Shown: piece by piece, positions 44,452-53,687 of the stretch | Numbering within the stretch: the first letter of the stretch is position 1 | How the letters are laid out: every line of letters starts with the position of its first letter | Assembly: GCF_025567385.1 (NCBI RefSeq) | Contig: NZ_JAOQJU010000020.1 | Span: forward strand, 1-53,687 | DNA from: Claveliimonas acetigenes | Lineage (GTDB): Bacteria > Bacillota > Clostridia > Lachnospirales > Lachnospiraceae | DNA length: 53,687 nucleotides | Reading direction: 5' to 3' | Position numbers and translations under genes: made by a program | The notes under the pieces: generated by a model | Told to the model about the DNA's origin: nothing | Databases searched by the model: none | The model's input: the letters and a program-made list of their open reading frames with translations, nothing else

Positions 44452-45374
44452 TTTCTTATCTCTCTGCCTGCTTCGTCATAAATTCCCCGTATTTCTCCTA
44501 CCTGCCCCACATTTCCAAGCACAATGTATCTCTCAAACCTTCGCTCCTCCACCATACGCCCGAGGTGTGGTTTCTTCTTTATCTCTTCCAGAGACGCTCC
44601 ATGCGCAGTGGCAAGCAACTTGCAGCCACAGTACATTGCATATTCAATGGCATGTACATCTTCTGATGCGCCAATTTCATCCACTGCTACTACTTGGGGG
44701 CCCATAGAACGGATCAGCATAATCATTCCTTCCGCTTTCGGGCAGCAATCCAGCACATCTGTCCGCATCCCCAGATGATTCTGGGACACCCCCATATAAC
44801 TTCCTCCAATCTCCGAGCGTTCATCTACCACCCCGACCGACATTCCGCTGATCCAATCATTCCCGTTGGAAATCTGGCGCACCATGTCCCTTAAAAGCGT
44901 TGTTTTCCCACAACCGGGCGGTGAAATAATTAGTGTATGGGCAAGCTGCCTGTTGTAAGTAATGTAGGGAAAAACACCATCTGCACACCCAAGCACTTCA
45001 TGAGCCATACGGATATTCAAAGACGAAACATACTTTAAATTTTTCACCTTTCCCTCCTCCAGTATCGCCTGCCCCGTCATCCCTACCCTGTGTCCGCCTT
45101 CAATCGTAATAAACCCCTGACGCATTTCTTCTTCATACGCATACAACGAATAATTGCTGACATAATCCATCGTTTCCCTGACATCTGCTGCTGAAACAAT
45201 GTAAGGACGTTCCTTTGCCTTCCCGGGTATAATTTCATTCCCCTTATACTTCAAAATCAGCGGCTGCCCTGTACGGAGCTTAATCTCCTGCAAATACTCA
45301 TACTGAAGATTTTCTTTCTCAATCAACAGCCGGACAGAACCCGGCAGCACTTTCAAAACCTTATTTCTTTCCAT
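44448..45374 (-). CDS. spoIIIAA: Stage III sporulation protein AA, secretion-type ATPase
   Basis: 308 aa from an ATG preceded by AGAGGTGG; the longer frame runs into the promoter and is rejected. AAA/type II-IV-secretion-like ATPase: Walker A PPGCGKTT at residues 152-159, Walker B VVAVDEIG near 215, and the family MRQGFITIEGGHRVGMTG near 85. It powers the SpoIIIA channel in the mother cell. It is the first gene of the operon, behind a sigma-E promoter. Confidence 0.96.
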   Translation of the reverse strand: MERNKVLKVLPGSVRLLIEKENLQYEYLQEIKLRTGQPLILKYKGNEIIPGKAKERPYIVSAADVRETMDYVSNYSLYAYEEEMRQGFITIEGGHRVGMTGQAILEEGKVKNLKYVSSLNIRMAHEVLGCADGVFPYITYNRQLAHTLIISPPGCGKTTLLRDMVRQISNGNDWISGMSVGVVDERSEIGGSYMGVSQNHLGMRTDVLDCCPKAEGMIMLIRSMGPQVVAVDEIGASEDVHAIEYAMYCGCKLLATAHGASLEEIKKKPHLGRMVEERRFERYIVLGNVGQVGEIRGIYDEAGREIRK

Positions 45375-45395
45375 CTTTGTCCACCTCTTAAAACA

Positions 45396-45423
45396 TATGT
45401 ATGTAACAGATAGAAAAATATGC
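45396..45423 (-). promoter_or_regulatory. Sigma-E promoter of the spoIIIA operon
   Basis: GCATATT (45417-45423) and CATACATA (45396-45403) on the minus strand, 13-bp spacer, a close match to the known sigma-E consensus. It lies about 22 bp upstream of the spoIIIAA start. Confidence 0.75.
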
Positions 45424-45431
45424 ATTAAAAA

Positions 45432-45464
45432 GGGACGTAGCAAAGCAATACTTTCCTACATCCC
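45432..45464 (-). terminator. pnp terminator
   Basis: On the minus strand GGGATGTAG pairs with CTACGTCCC (one G-U), followed by TTTTT. It lies about 57 bp past the pnp stop and just upstream of the sigma-E promoter. Confidence 0.75.
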
Positions 45465-45520
45465 TGATTTACTTTCACAATATACACAACTGCATTTTGC
45501 TCTGTATCCGGCCGTGCTTT

Positions 45521-47608
45521 CTATTCTGCTACATCCTTCATGCTGAATGACAGACGTCCCATTTTGTCCTTGCCAAGGCAGACAACCTTCACAACATCAC
45601 CCAGTGTCAGAACATCCTCCACCTGCTTAATTCTCTGCCTGGAAATCTTGGAAATGTGTACCATTCCCTCTTTACCCGGAGCAAATTCAAGGAAAGCTCC
45701 GAATTCCTTAATACTTACAACCTTACCTTCCAGAACCATGCCTGCTTCAAAGTCTGTCACGATAATCTGAATCAATTTCTTTGCGCGCTCCATGCTCTCT
45801 GCTTCCACGCCGCAGATGGAGACTGCCCCATCGTCAGTAATGTCAATTTTCACACCCGTCTCCTCGATGATGGCATTGATTGTCTTTCCACGCTGTCCAA
45901 CAACATCGCCAATCTTCTGTGGATCAATCTGCATCTGAATAATCTTCGGTGCGTACGGTCCGACTTCCGGTCTCGGCTCTGCGATCGCCTTCGCCATAAC
46001 CTCGTCCAAAATGTAAGTTCTTGCCTTCTTGGTTGCTGCAATTGCTTCTTCAATAATCGGCCGCGTAAGACCGTGGATCTTAATATCCATCTGGATTGCC
46101 GTAATTCCTTTGTGCGTACCTGCTACTTTAAAATCCATATCTCCAAAGAAATCTTCCAATCCCTGAATATCTGTAAGTACCAGATAATCATCGTCCGTCT
46201 CCCCTGTCACCAGGCCAGCGGAAATACCTGCAACTGCCGCCTTAATCGGCACACCTGCAGCCATCAATGACATAGAAGATGCACAAACACTTGCCTGAGA
46301 AGTAGAACCATTGGACTCAAAAGTCTCAGATACTGTACGGATTGCATACGGGAACTCTGCTTCACTCGGAAGAACCGGAACCAAAGCTCTCTCAGCCAAA
46401 GCTCCATGCCCGATTTCACGGCGTCCCGGTCCTCTGGACGGTCTCGTCTCCCCTACGGAATAGGACGGGAAATTATAGTGGTGCATATATCTCTTGGATG
46501 TCTCTGATTCATCCAGTCCATCAAGCTTCTGCGCCTCAGCCAGCGGAGCCAGCGTCGCAATATTACAAATCTGCGTCTGTCCACGGGTAAACATTGCAGA
46601 ACCATGAACTCTCGGAATCAGATCAACTTCCGCCGCCAACGGACGAATCTGATCGATTGCCCTTCCATCCGGACGTTTGTGATCCTTAAGAATCATCTTA
46701 CGCACCGTCTTCTTCTGATATTGATATACTGCCTCTCCAAGCTTCTCAAGCCACTCTTCCTTGTCTGCAAATGCCTCTTCAAGCCTTTCTGTAATCTTAC
46801 GGATATTTTCTTCACGCACCTGCTTCTCATCTGTAAATACGGCTTCTTCCATCTCCGCAGGAGGAACAATCTCCTTGATTGCATCAAACAACTCTTCCGG
46901 AACCGCAAAGCTGATATATTCATGTTTCTTTTTACCACACTCTGCAACAATAGTATCAATAAATTCGATTACCTTCTGATTCACTTCATGAGCAGCGAAA
47001 ATCGCATCTATCATCTGTGCCTCCGGTACTTCATTCGCCCCTGCCTCAATCATAATAACCTTCTCTCTGGTGGAAGCAACCGTCAGGGCAAGGTCAGATG
47101 CTTCTTTCTGTGCCGCTGTCGGATTAAATACAAATTCTCCTTCTACCAGGCCTACCTGCGTTGTAGAAATCGGACCATCAAACGGAATATCTGAAATACA
47201 CGTAGCAATCGCAGAACCCAGCATAGCCGTAAGTTCCGGTGAACAATCCTGATCCACAGAAAGAACCAGATTTTCCAAGGTAACATCATTGCGGTAATCC
47301 TTCGGGAACAGCGGACGCATCGGACGGTCGATTACCCGATCCGTAAGAATTGCATTCTCAGATGCCTTTCCTTCCCGCTTATTAAATCCTCCCGGAATCT
47401 TTCCGACTGCATATAATCTTTCATTATATTCTACACTTAACGGGAAGAAATCAATTCCTTCCCTCGGTTTTTCCGATGCTGTTGCAGTACAGAGCACAGT
47501 CGTGTCGCCATAATGCATAAGAACAGCTCCATTTGCCTGTTTCGCAACTCTTCCAACATCTACACGAAGAGTTCTTCCGGCTAATTCCATCTCATACTTT
47601 TTATACAT
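45521..47608 (-). CDS. pnp: Polyribonucleotide nucleotidyltransferase (PNPase)
   Basis: 695 aa from the ATG with AAGGAG six bases upstream; a longer frame lacks support. It degrades RNA 3' to 5' phosphorolytically. Two RNase PH domains (about 10-140 and 305-450; DRPMRPLFPK; TRGQTQICNIATL), an alpha-helical linker, then KH (about 550-610; KTINAIIEETGVKIDI) and S1 (about 620-690; EGKVVSIKEFGAFLEF). The catalytic aspartates in the DIQGLEDFFGDMDFKVAGT stretch are present. The gene is single, without rpsO, and has a structured leader. Confidence 0.97.
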   Translation of the reverse strand: MYKKYEMELAGRTLRVDVGRVAKQANGAVLMHYGDTTVLCTATASEKPREGIDFFPLSVEYNERLYAVGKIPGGFNKREGKASENAILTDRVIDRPMRPLFPKDYRNDVTLENLVLSVDQDCSPELTAMLGSAIATCISDIPFDGPISTTQVGLVEGEFVFNPTAAQKEASDLALTVASTREKVIMIEAGANEVPEAQMIDAIFAAHEVNQKVIEFIDTIVAECGKKKHEYISFAVPEELFDAIKEIVPPAEMEEAVFTDEKQVREENIRKITERLEEAFADKEEWLEKLGEAVYQYQKKTVRKMILKDHKRPDGRAIDQIRPLAAEVDLIPRVHGSAMFTRGQTQICNIATLAPLAEAQKLDGLDESETSKRYMHHYNFPSYSVGETRPSRGPGRREIGHGALAERALVPVLPSEAEFPYAIRTVSETFESNGSTSQASVCASSMSLMAAGVPIKAAVAGISAGLVTGETDDDYLVLTDIQGLEDFFGDMDFKVAGTHKGITAIQMDIKIHGLTRPIIEEAIAATKKARTYILDEVMAKAIAEPRPEVGPYAPKIIQMQIDPQKIGDVVGQRGKTINAIIEETGVKIDITDDGAVSICGVEAESMERAKKLIQIIVTDFEAGMVLEGKVVSIKEFGAFLEFAPGKEGMVHISKISRQRIKQVEDVLTLGDVVKVVCLGKDKMGRLSFSMKDVAE

Positions 47609-47631
47609 AGCTTTCTCCTTCTTAATAAATT

Positions 47632-47702
47632 CATTCCTGCGCCGCAGGAATCCCCCCGAAACTACTGAAACATATATTTTCCGGCAAATACACATTTCAG
47701 TG
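47632..47702 (-). promoter_or_regulatory. Structured leader of pnp: two hairpins
   Basis: On the minus strand a 16-bp stem (47663-47702, some G-U pairs, loop GCCGGA) is followed by a perfect 8-bp stem (ATTCCTGC/GCAGGAAT, 47632-47650) just before the ribosome-binding site. Both lie in the roughly 125-nt leader between the promoter and pnp. Confidence 0.6.
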
Positions 47703-47738
47703 GTCTCGGATATACTATTCCTGCTCACAATCTTAAAT

Positions 47739-47747
47739 ATTATATCA
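47739..47747 (-). promoter_or_regulatory. Extended -10 promoter of pnp
   Basis: TGATATAAT on the minus strand (TG-N-TATAAT); the -35 region is weak. Confidence 0.55.
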
Positions 47748-47811
47748 CATTCCAATAAAATCTTCCACTATAATTTTTTTGTTTTACTGCATCCTTTTCC
47801 CATACTAAAAT

Positions 47812-47842
47812 ATTCAGGAGCGGGATTATCCCGCTCCTGAAT
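47812..47842 (-). terminator. Terminator of the GH127 gene
   Basis: ATTCAGGAGCGGGA pairs perfectly with TCCCGCTCCTGAAT around a 3-nt loop, with ATATTTTAG after it on the minus strand. It is about 22 bp past the stop. Confidence 0.8.
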
Positions 47843-47864
47843 ACTGGTCTTTCGTACATTCTAT

Positions 47865-48431
47865 TTACTCTTCGAATGTCTTCATAAATCTCTCGATAAT
47901 AATCGCACATTCTGCACGGCTTGTATCGCCCTGTGGGTCAAGACGATAGGATCCGTCTTCATTTTCTTTGCCGGCAATAATTCCGTTGGCTACTGCCCAC
48001 TTCATTGCCTTTTCCGCAAATTCTGTTACTTTATCGGCGTCTGTAAATGCACTGATATCGGTCGGGTCTTTGGATTCATATCCCTTGTATTCCGCATAAC
48101 GGTACATCATGGTTACCATCTGCTCACGGGTAATCGGATCATTCGTTCCAAAGTAACCGGAATCTGTGTAACCGGTAATGATCTTCGCATCTGCCGCCCA
48201 AAGAACTGCCGTTGAATAGAACTGTTCATCCGGTACATCCGGAAATCTGTTCGTATACTCTGCAGCCGGTTTTCCTTCAATTCTGTGGAGAATCGTTGCA
48301 AACTGTGCACGTGGAAGAACAACGTATGGTCCAAAATGCGTCGGATCCATACCTGTCATAATCTCTTCGTAGTAGTTGTAAGCCACTTCATCGTAGAACC
48401 AGTCACTTTCTACCACGTCTTCGTATGGAAG
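47865..48431 (-). repeat. SLH cassette copy 2
   Basis: C-terminal three-SLH module of the GH127 protein, closely like the cassettes at 220-786 and 53166-53687. Confidence 0.75.
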
Positions 48432-51400
48432 TCCTTTTGCCTGAAGAGCCTTTGATGCTTTGTCAAGTGCAGCAACTGCATCATCGATTTCTTGCTGTGT
48501 TGCATCTTCTTTCGCTAATACTTCTTCTGCCTTCTTCAAAGCTTCTTCATAAGCTGCCCAGCTTTCTGCTGAATACTTAGCTTTCTCCGTATCCGGAATT
48601 GCATTTTTAACTGCCGTCTCAAGTTCCTTCTTGTCTGTATCATCTGGTTTCGCTGCTTCCTTCACTGTAACCTTAAAGGTTGCTGTCTTTCCTTCATATG
48701 TTACTGTTACTGTCTGATCGCCAACCTTGGTCTTGTCATAGCCGCTTACTTTACAATCCGCAACTGCAACGTCCTTTGTTGTGTCGTCGCTATAGTTAGC
48801 GGTCACCTTCATTCCGTCAAGAACAAGTTCTTCACCCACCGTATACTCCGTCTTTGTCGGAGGTGTAACCGTAATGGATTCTAATTCCGCCTCATCAACA
48901 GAGCCAGACACTTCGCCAAATACTTCCCACTCGCCAATACCAAAACCGGTGGAACCTGAACCATTTCTGGTAGGAGTCAGTCGAATTTTCGTCGTTTTAA
49001 TTGGCTCTGTAAATGTTGCAACATTCCAGTAACGGTTATTTCCATTGATAAAGCTGGACTCATTATTGGAAGTCTCTGTCTCTGTACCATATTTTACGCC
49101 TACAGATGTAATTGCCGCACCGGTTTCATCTGTCATATCGGTAAGCTCAACCCAGGAATCCGTCTCAGCATCATAGTACTCTGCTTTACAGGATTGCGGG
49201 AATTTCACGCCGCCGTTGTCAGACCACCACATTACACGCATTCCGTAAAGATCGTATTCCTGATCCCATGTCAGCGTAATCGTATCGGTATCGCCACTCA
49301 TTGAGTAGGTATTCCATGTCATGGAAGGTCCATCTGCCAGCGTACCGTCAATCACCTTCTTTGGTGCTGTATTCCGATCCAGATACGGATTCACAAATGT
49401 TGCAGAAGGAGTTGCCTTCGGAGCCACATTATTCTCTCGCGGATCTTTCTTCTCTTCTACTTCAAACTCCGTTTCATCTGTCAGAGTTTTGCCATCTGCC
49501 GTTGTTACCGTAACCTTAAGAGTAGTTTTTCCAACTGCAAGACCTTTGATTGTTACTGTGGCAGCGTCTGCACCACTGACAATTTCAAGGCTGTCACCGG
49601 ATACGATTTCCCACTGATAGGACTTCGCTTCTCCGGAAGTAAGCTCCGCTGTTAAGGTTGTCTTCTCTTTCGGGGTAATCGGCATACCGCCGGTAATCAT
49701 CAGATCTGAAATTTCTTCATCCGTCGCTGTTGTCCAGATTAACATCTGGCTGGAACTGTTCTGCCCCTCTACGCCGTCATCTCCACGGTTATTCCATGCA
49801 TAGTATGGAACTGCCTGGAGTTTCGCAAGCTTTCCATTCACACTTCCGTCGTCATACATCACGTCGCCGGTAATCTCTACAACACCGTCCAGAAGGTCTT
49901 CCTTGTACTCAGCTTTCAGCTCAGATGCTCTCGGAATTACGAAGTTCAGAGGGCTGAACTCCTCAATGTCTTCATTCATCTGTGCATTGCCTGCTTTTTC
50001 CATACAATATACGATTGGTCCGCGCTCTAATACGATCCGTCCTTCATTCGTTGTTACATGCGGATCTGCCTCTGTCTTACGTACTTCCATCGGCATCTCG
50101 ATTGTCACAACATCACCTTTTTTCCAGGTACGGTCGACCGTCACATAACCATTTTCTTTTTCGCCTGTTACTTCCGTATCATTTACCTTAATTGTAACAG
50201 TCTTATTCTCCTGCTCATCAATCCATCCCGGGATACGAATCTTCATTGCAAATGCCTTATCCGCTGCCGGATCTACCGTCATCTTTACAGAGCCTTCCCA
50301 TGGATAGTTTGTTTCCTGTGTGATCGCAACCTCTGTGCCATCCACATTGACAGAACCGTCGCTTCCGATATACTGGTTCACATACAGTTTATCCCCATGT
50401 ACGGTATACATATATTCGCTTAATTTTGCAATCGTTCTCATCAGGTTCGGTGGGCAGCATGCACATCCAAACCATTCACTTCTTGCATTTCCGCTTTCAA
50501 CTTCCAGAAGTGTGGAATAATAGAACCGGTTACCATCCAGGTTCGTTCCAACCAGGATAGAGTTGTAAAGGTTTCTTTCTACCACATCTGCATATTTTGC
50601 ATCTTCGTACAGAAGGTTCATTCTCTGGTTCCAGTTTGCAGAACCGATTGCTGCACAGATCTCACAGTAGGACTGATCGTTCGGAAGAACGTAGTCATCG
50701 CCAAAGCCTTCGGAGTCTGAACTTGGAGCTGTCGTACCAATACCGCCTGTAATATAAGTCTTGCGGTTTTCTACCGCATCCCAGATGGTACTGAGGGTGT
50801 TCATATAGGTTTGTTTGGTCTCATTGTCATCCGGAAGAAGCGCTGCTACATCCGTTGCTCCTGTATAGAAATACATTGCACGTACGGAATGCCCAACTGC
50901 ACTTGTCTCGTTTGCAAATGCCGTCCTGTCCTGAGAATATGTACCGCCATAGTATCCGCTGTCACGGAGCGAAGAGTTTTCTCCACGTCTGTCGATGAAA
51001 AGCTGTGCCGTCTCCACATACTTGTCGCCAGCTCCTTCGCCTTCATATTCTTCAACCAGCTTAGCAATCTTAATCAGACCGAGTTCCACTTCTTCATGTC
51101 CCGGTACTTCATGACGCTCTCCATCTGGTCCAAAGAGTGATACAATTTCATCCGCAAATCTCTTACCAGCTACATAGAGGCTATAATCCGGCTTGCCGAT
51201 TCCTTCTCTGTAACGGGTATATGCATCAACAGCCTCAAAGAAATGACCCGCGCAGTACATCTCATGGTTGGAGAAATCCNNNNNNNNNNNNNNNNNNNNN
51301 NNNNNNNNNNNNNNNNNNNNNNNNNNNNNNNNNNNNNNNNNNNNNNNNNNNNNNNNNNNNNNNNNNNNNNNNNNNNNNNNNNNNNNNNNNNNNNNNNNNN

Positions 51401-52948
51401 NNNNNNNNNNNNNNNNNNNNNNNNNNNNNNNNNNNNNNNNNNNNNNNNNNNNNNNNNNNNNNNNNNNNNNNNNNNNNNNNNNNNNNNNNNNNNNNNNNNN
51501 NNNNNNNNNNNNNNNNNNNNNNNNNNNNNGAATGCATTGTAGTCTTCTCCGTTCAGTTTCTTCACTGCATTCTTAAAGTTCGGCTCGCCGCCGGAAGATT
51601 TCTCAATCTCAGAGATTGCTTTATTCAGAGAAGTCACTGCATTAATTTTCTGTTTGGGATTCCAGAAATTATCAGTAAGCTGTACATTTTCAAAAGTTAC
51701 CGTCGTATTTGCAACTGGTGTAACGACCTTGTCATTTACGGTAATCTCTGCTGTTGCATCGTATTCCATACCGCCGTAGTTAACCGTACCCTTCACGGTA
51801 AAGGTTGTCCCTTTCTTCCCAACTGCATAATCTTTCGGATCTACCTCTTCCCAGGTAACCGGAACAAGCTTAGAATCAAAAGTCTCACCCAACTGTACAT
51901 TATTATTTCTTGTTGTCCTGGACTCCGTCGGATCATCGAAGGTCAATCCATTTGCAACAACTCTGTTAGGAAGTATCGGAGCAACACCTTCAGCCGTTGC
52001 TGTTTTATACGTCTCAATGCTTTCGATGCCTTCTACCTTGATCTCCTGCTCTGCAGTTTTTGCAACTGTGTTTCCACCTTCTACATGAGAAACCGTTACC
52101 TTCAAGGTTGCAGAACCACTGGCCTTCGCATCCACTTTCACCGTGCTTCCTGTACTAGAGCCATTAATCGCAATCTTGTCTTCCCCGGAAATCACTTCCC
52201 ATTTGTAAGTAACATTCTGTGTAAGCCCTTCCGGAACTGTCGCCGCCGTATAAGTAGCCTGCACGTCTTTTGCAAGATTTTTCTCGCCGCTTATTGCCGC
52301 TCCCACAAGAATATTATCCTCTGCAGTCACAGGCGTTCCAAATGCTTCCCATTCACTGATGCCGACACCTACCGGAGATTCTGCATCCCTTGAAATCTTA
52401 AGCTGAAGGGAATTCGTAAGAATCGGCTCCTCAAATTCCACGTAATTCCACACTTTGTTATTGCCATCCACTCCATTATCTACGGAAGTGTCGCATTCAA
52501 CACCGACTGCATCAATCGTCTTATACTGGTTTTCATTCATATCCCAGTATTCTACGGTACATTCACTTGGAAATACTACTCCGCCGTCATTGTATGCCCA
52601 CCACATTACACGCATGCCGGTAAGGCGGTACGCATTATTCTCCCACGTAAGCCTTGCTCCCATCGGATACGCATCATCTGTCGTACCCCAAGAGTTCCAG
52701 CTTGTACTTGGATTGCTGCCTGCAAGCTGTCCGTCGTTCATAGCTGTCGTACTAACGCCATAAACATTCGTGTAGTCTGCGCTTGCAGTTGCCTGTGGGG
52801 CAACATTTGTCCCCAAATCTTCTTCCTGGGCCTCTATTACTTCGTCCAGGTTGTCTTTACTCTCCGGCGCTGCGCTGACCATATTCACCGGAATCATAGT
52901 CGCTACCATTGCCATACTTAAGAGTAATGCTGCAATTCTCTTTTTCAT
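47865..52948 (-). CDS. Secreted multidomain GH127 beta-L-arabinofuranosidase-type enzyme with SLH anchor (interrupted by assembly gap)
   Basis: About 1690 aa if intact. Signal peptide 1-26 (cut near VSAAPE), F5/8C-like domain (about 40-185), Ig-like and Big_4-type domains (about 190-415), then the GH127/DUF1680 catalytic domain. The gap at 51280-51529 removes about 80 residues of it. After the gap, DFSNHEMYCAGHFFEA and the zinc/catalytic set are present: Glu-x-Cys (YCEIC, 50655-50663) and CACCPPN (about 50450-50465), matching the Glu, Cys and nucleophile Cys of HypBA1. Then come Ig-like, F5/8C, Big_3 and FIVAR domains and three SLH repeats. It would release L-arabinose from arabinan or glycoproteins at the cell surface. 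The two halves are out of frame across the nominal 250-N gap, so the gap length is probably wrong rather than the gene broken. Confidence 0.85.
51280..51529. other. Assembly gap (250 N)
   Basis: A run of 250 N inside the GH127 catalytic domain. The upstream half ends on a codon boundary at 51530 and the downstream half resumes with one spare base at 51279. A true length of 2 modulo 3 would keep the frame; 250 is 1 modulo 3. Confidence 0.99.
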
Positions 52949-53100
52949 TCATCTTCCTCCTTCTTGCTTAATTGCATTTTTCTGTATACTATCATTATAA
53001 ATTATTTATTTTTTCAAAAAAATTCTAATAAATTAAAATGAGTGGATAATTTTAAGATGAAATACTACCAAAGCAATCTCATAATTACCATAATTACAGA

Positions 53101-53140
53101 AAAATACCCGGGAGCGAATATTTTCACTCCCGGGTATTTT
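53101..53140. terminator. Terminator of the edge SLH gene
   Basis: AAAATACCCGGGAG (53101-53114) pairs perfectly with CTCCCGGGTATTTT (53127-53140); it can work on both strands. It lies 25 bp past the stop of the SLH gene. Confidence 0.85.
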
Positions 53141-53165
53141 CTATTCATCACATTCTAATTCTATC

Positions 53166-53687
53166 TTACTCTCCGAATGTCTCCATGAATCTCTGGATAA
53201 TAATCGAGCATTCTGCACGGCTCGTGCCTCCCTGTGGGTCAAGACGATAAGAACCATCTTCATTTTCTTTTCCTTCAATGATTCCATTTTCTACTGCCCA
53301 CTTCATAGCAGTTTCTGCGAATTCGCTTACCTGCTCTGCATCAGAAAAGCTGCTGAGGTCTGCTGTCTTTGATATATCGTATTTCTTATAATCCGCATAA
53401 CGGTACATCATAACTACCATCTGCTCACGGGTAATCGGATCGTTCGTTCCAAAGTATCCGGAATCTGTATATCCGGTAACAACCTTCGCATCAGCCGCCC
53501 AGAGAACTGCCGTTGAATAGAACTCTCCATCCGGTACATCCGGGAATCTGTTCGTATACTCTGCAGCCGGTTTTCCTTCAATTCTGTGAAGAATGGTTGC
53601 AAACTGCGCACGCGGCAGGATTTCATATGGTGAGAAATGCGTAGGATCTGTACCCGTCATGGTTTCTGCAAAGTAGTTGTAGTATGC
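53166..53687 (-). CDS. SLH-domain protein, C-terminal part only (cut by window edge)
   Basis: About 173 residues visible, open to the right edge (AYYNYFAETMTGTDPTHF continues past the window). They hold the three SLH repeats of a surface protein whose main domains lie outside. The residues RAQFATILHRIEGKPAAEYTNRFPDVPD are identical to copy 2, and VTGYTDSGYFGTNDPITREQMV to copy 1. The function of the missing part is unknown. Confidence 0.85.
   Translation of the reverse strand, partial: AYYNYFAETMTGTDPTHFSPYEILPRAQFATILHRIEGKPAAEYTNRFPDVPDGEFYSTAVLWAADAKVVTGYTDSGYFGTNDPITREQMVVMMYRYADYKKYDISKTADLSSFSDAEQVSEFAETAMKWAVENGIIEGKENEDGSYRLDPQGGTSRAECSIIIQRFMETFGE
53166..53687 (-). repeat. SLH cassette copy 3 (partial)
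   Basis: Third copy of the SLH cassette, directly upstream of the GH127 gene on the same strand and truncated by the window end. Confidence 0.75.

Noticed and set aside
45375..45443. Extended N-terminus of spoIIIAA.
   Set aside because: It would place the coding region over the sigma-E promoter, and the ATG at 45374 has a strong ribosome-binding site and family-like start.
51530..52948. Two separate glycosidase genes on the two sides of the N gap.
   Set aside because: The left part starts with a signal peptide and the beginning of GH127, and the right part continues the same domain with no start of its own. One gene with an unsized gap explains both.
1..53687. CRISPR arrays, transposons, prophage, toxin-antitoxin or defence islands.
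   Set aside because: No regularly spaced repeats, transposase, integrase or recognised defence motifs were seen on either strand; apart from the SLH genes, the region is ordinary core chromosome.

Overview
The window reads as chromosome of an anaerobic, endospore-forming member of the Clostridia (Bacillota), most likely Lachnospiraceae. The support is a full spoIIIA operon, spo0A, spoIVB and a SleC-like cortex-lytic protein; an [FeFe]-hydrogenase-type protein with several ferredoxin clusters; a MetH whose activation domain is a separate gene; and DUF4317 and PrdX-type proteins. No rRNA, tRNA, CRISPR array, transposase, phage or defence genes were seen. Nearly all genes lie on the minus strand; only the sleC-like gene, the DUF4317 gene and maf are on the plus strand. 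There is a 250-N assembly gap at 51280-51529.

Layout from left to right. 1-2052: an intergenic edge, then a secreted CHAP/ricin/SLH surface protein placed 12 bp behind carB. 2065-6472: carAB with a promoter, a terminator-like leader hairpin and a 24-codon leader ORF. 6506-9163: a membrane-anchored transglutaminase-like protein divergent from the SleC-like protein. 9206-10022: a short PucR-type HTH gene and a 388-bp intergenic stretch holding a possible structured RNA. 10023-16287: phosphoglucomutase, a D-Ala-D-Ala carboxypeptidase, DUF4317, pentapeptide-repeat, PrdX-like and Maf proteins. 16292-20649: a class-III aminotransferase, rpsU and alaS. 20748-26245: hydrogenase, metH, the MetH activation protein and metF. 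26291-29796: glgA, spo0A and spoIVB.

29927-38828 is one compact housekeeping operon, transcribed leftward from a sigma-A promoter at 38801-38828 to a terminator at 29867-29894: asp23, nusB, xseA, xseB, ispA, dxs, tlyA, nadK, argR, recN. 38835-40512 is prfC with its own promoter. 40497-45423 is spoIIIAA-AH, with a convincing sigma-E promoter at one end and a terminator at the other. 45432-47747 is pnp with a structured leader. 47865-52948 is a very large secreted GH127 beta-L-arabinofuranosidase-type enzyme with F5/8C, Ig-like, FIVAR and SLH modules, broken only by the assembly gap. The right edge cuts another SLH protein.

Themes. Three SLH cell-wall anchor cassettes of almost the same sequence occur in the window. 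The sporulation genes cover the master regulator (Spo0A), the SpoIIIA channel and the SpoIVB signalling protease. The methionine/C1 genes form a unit (MetF makes methyl-THF, MetH uses it, the partner protein reactivates MetH). I see no clearly new multi-gene system. The observations most worth a second look are regulatory: a possible pseudoknot RNA with a terminator at 9753-9860; a pyrL-like leader ORF and attenuator before carA; two promoters whose -35 box sits in the loop of the upstream gene's hairpin (alaS, prfC); and a 16-bp leader stem before pnp. Start sites below were chosen from visible ribosome-binding sites; functions rest on recognised motifs, not on database searches.
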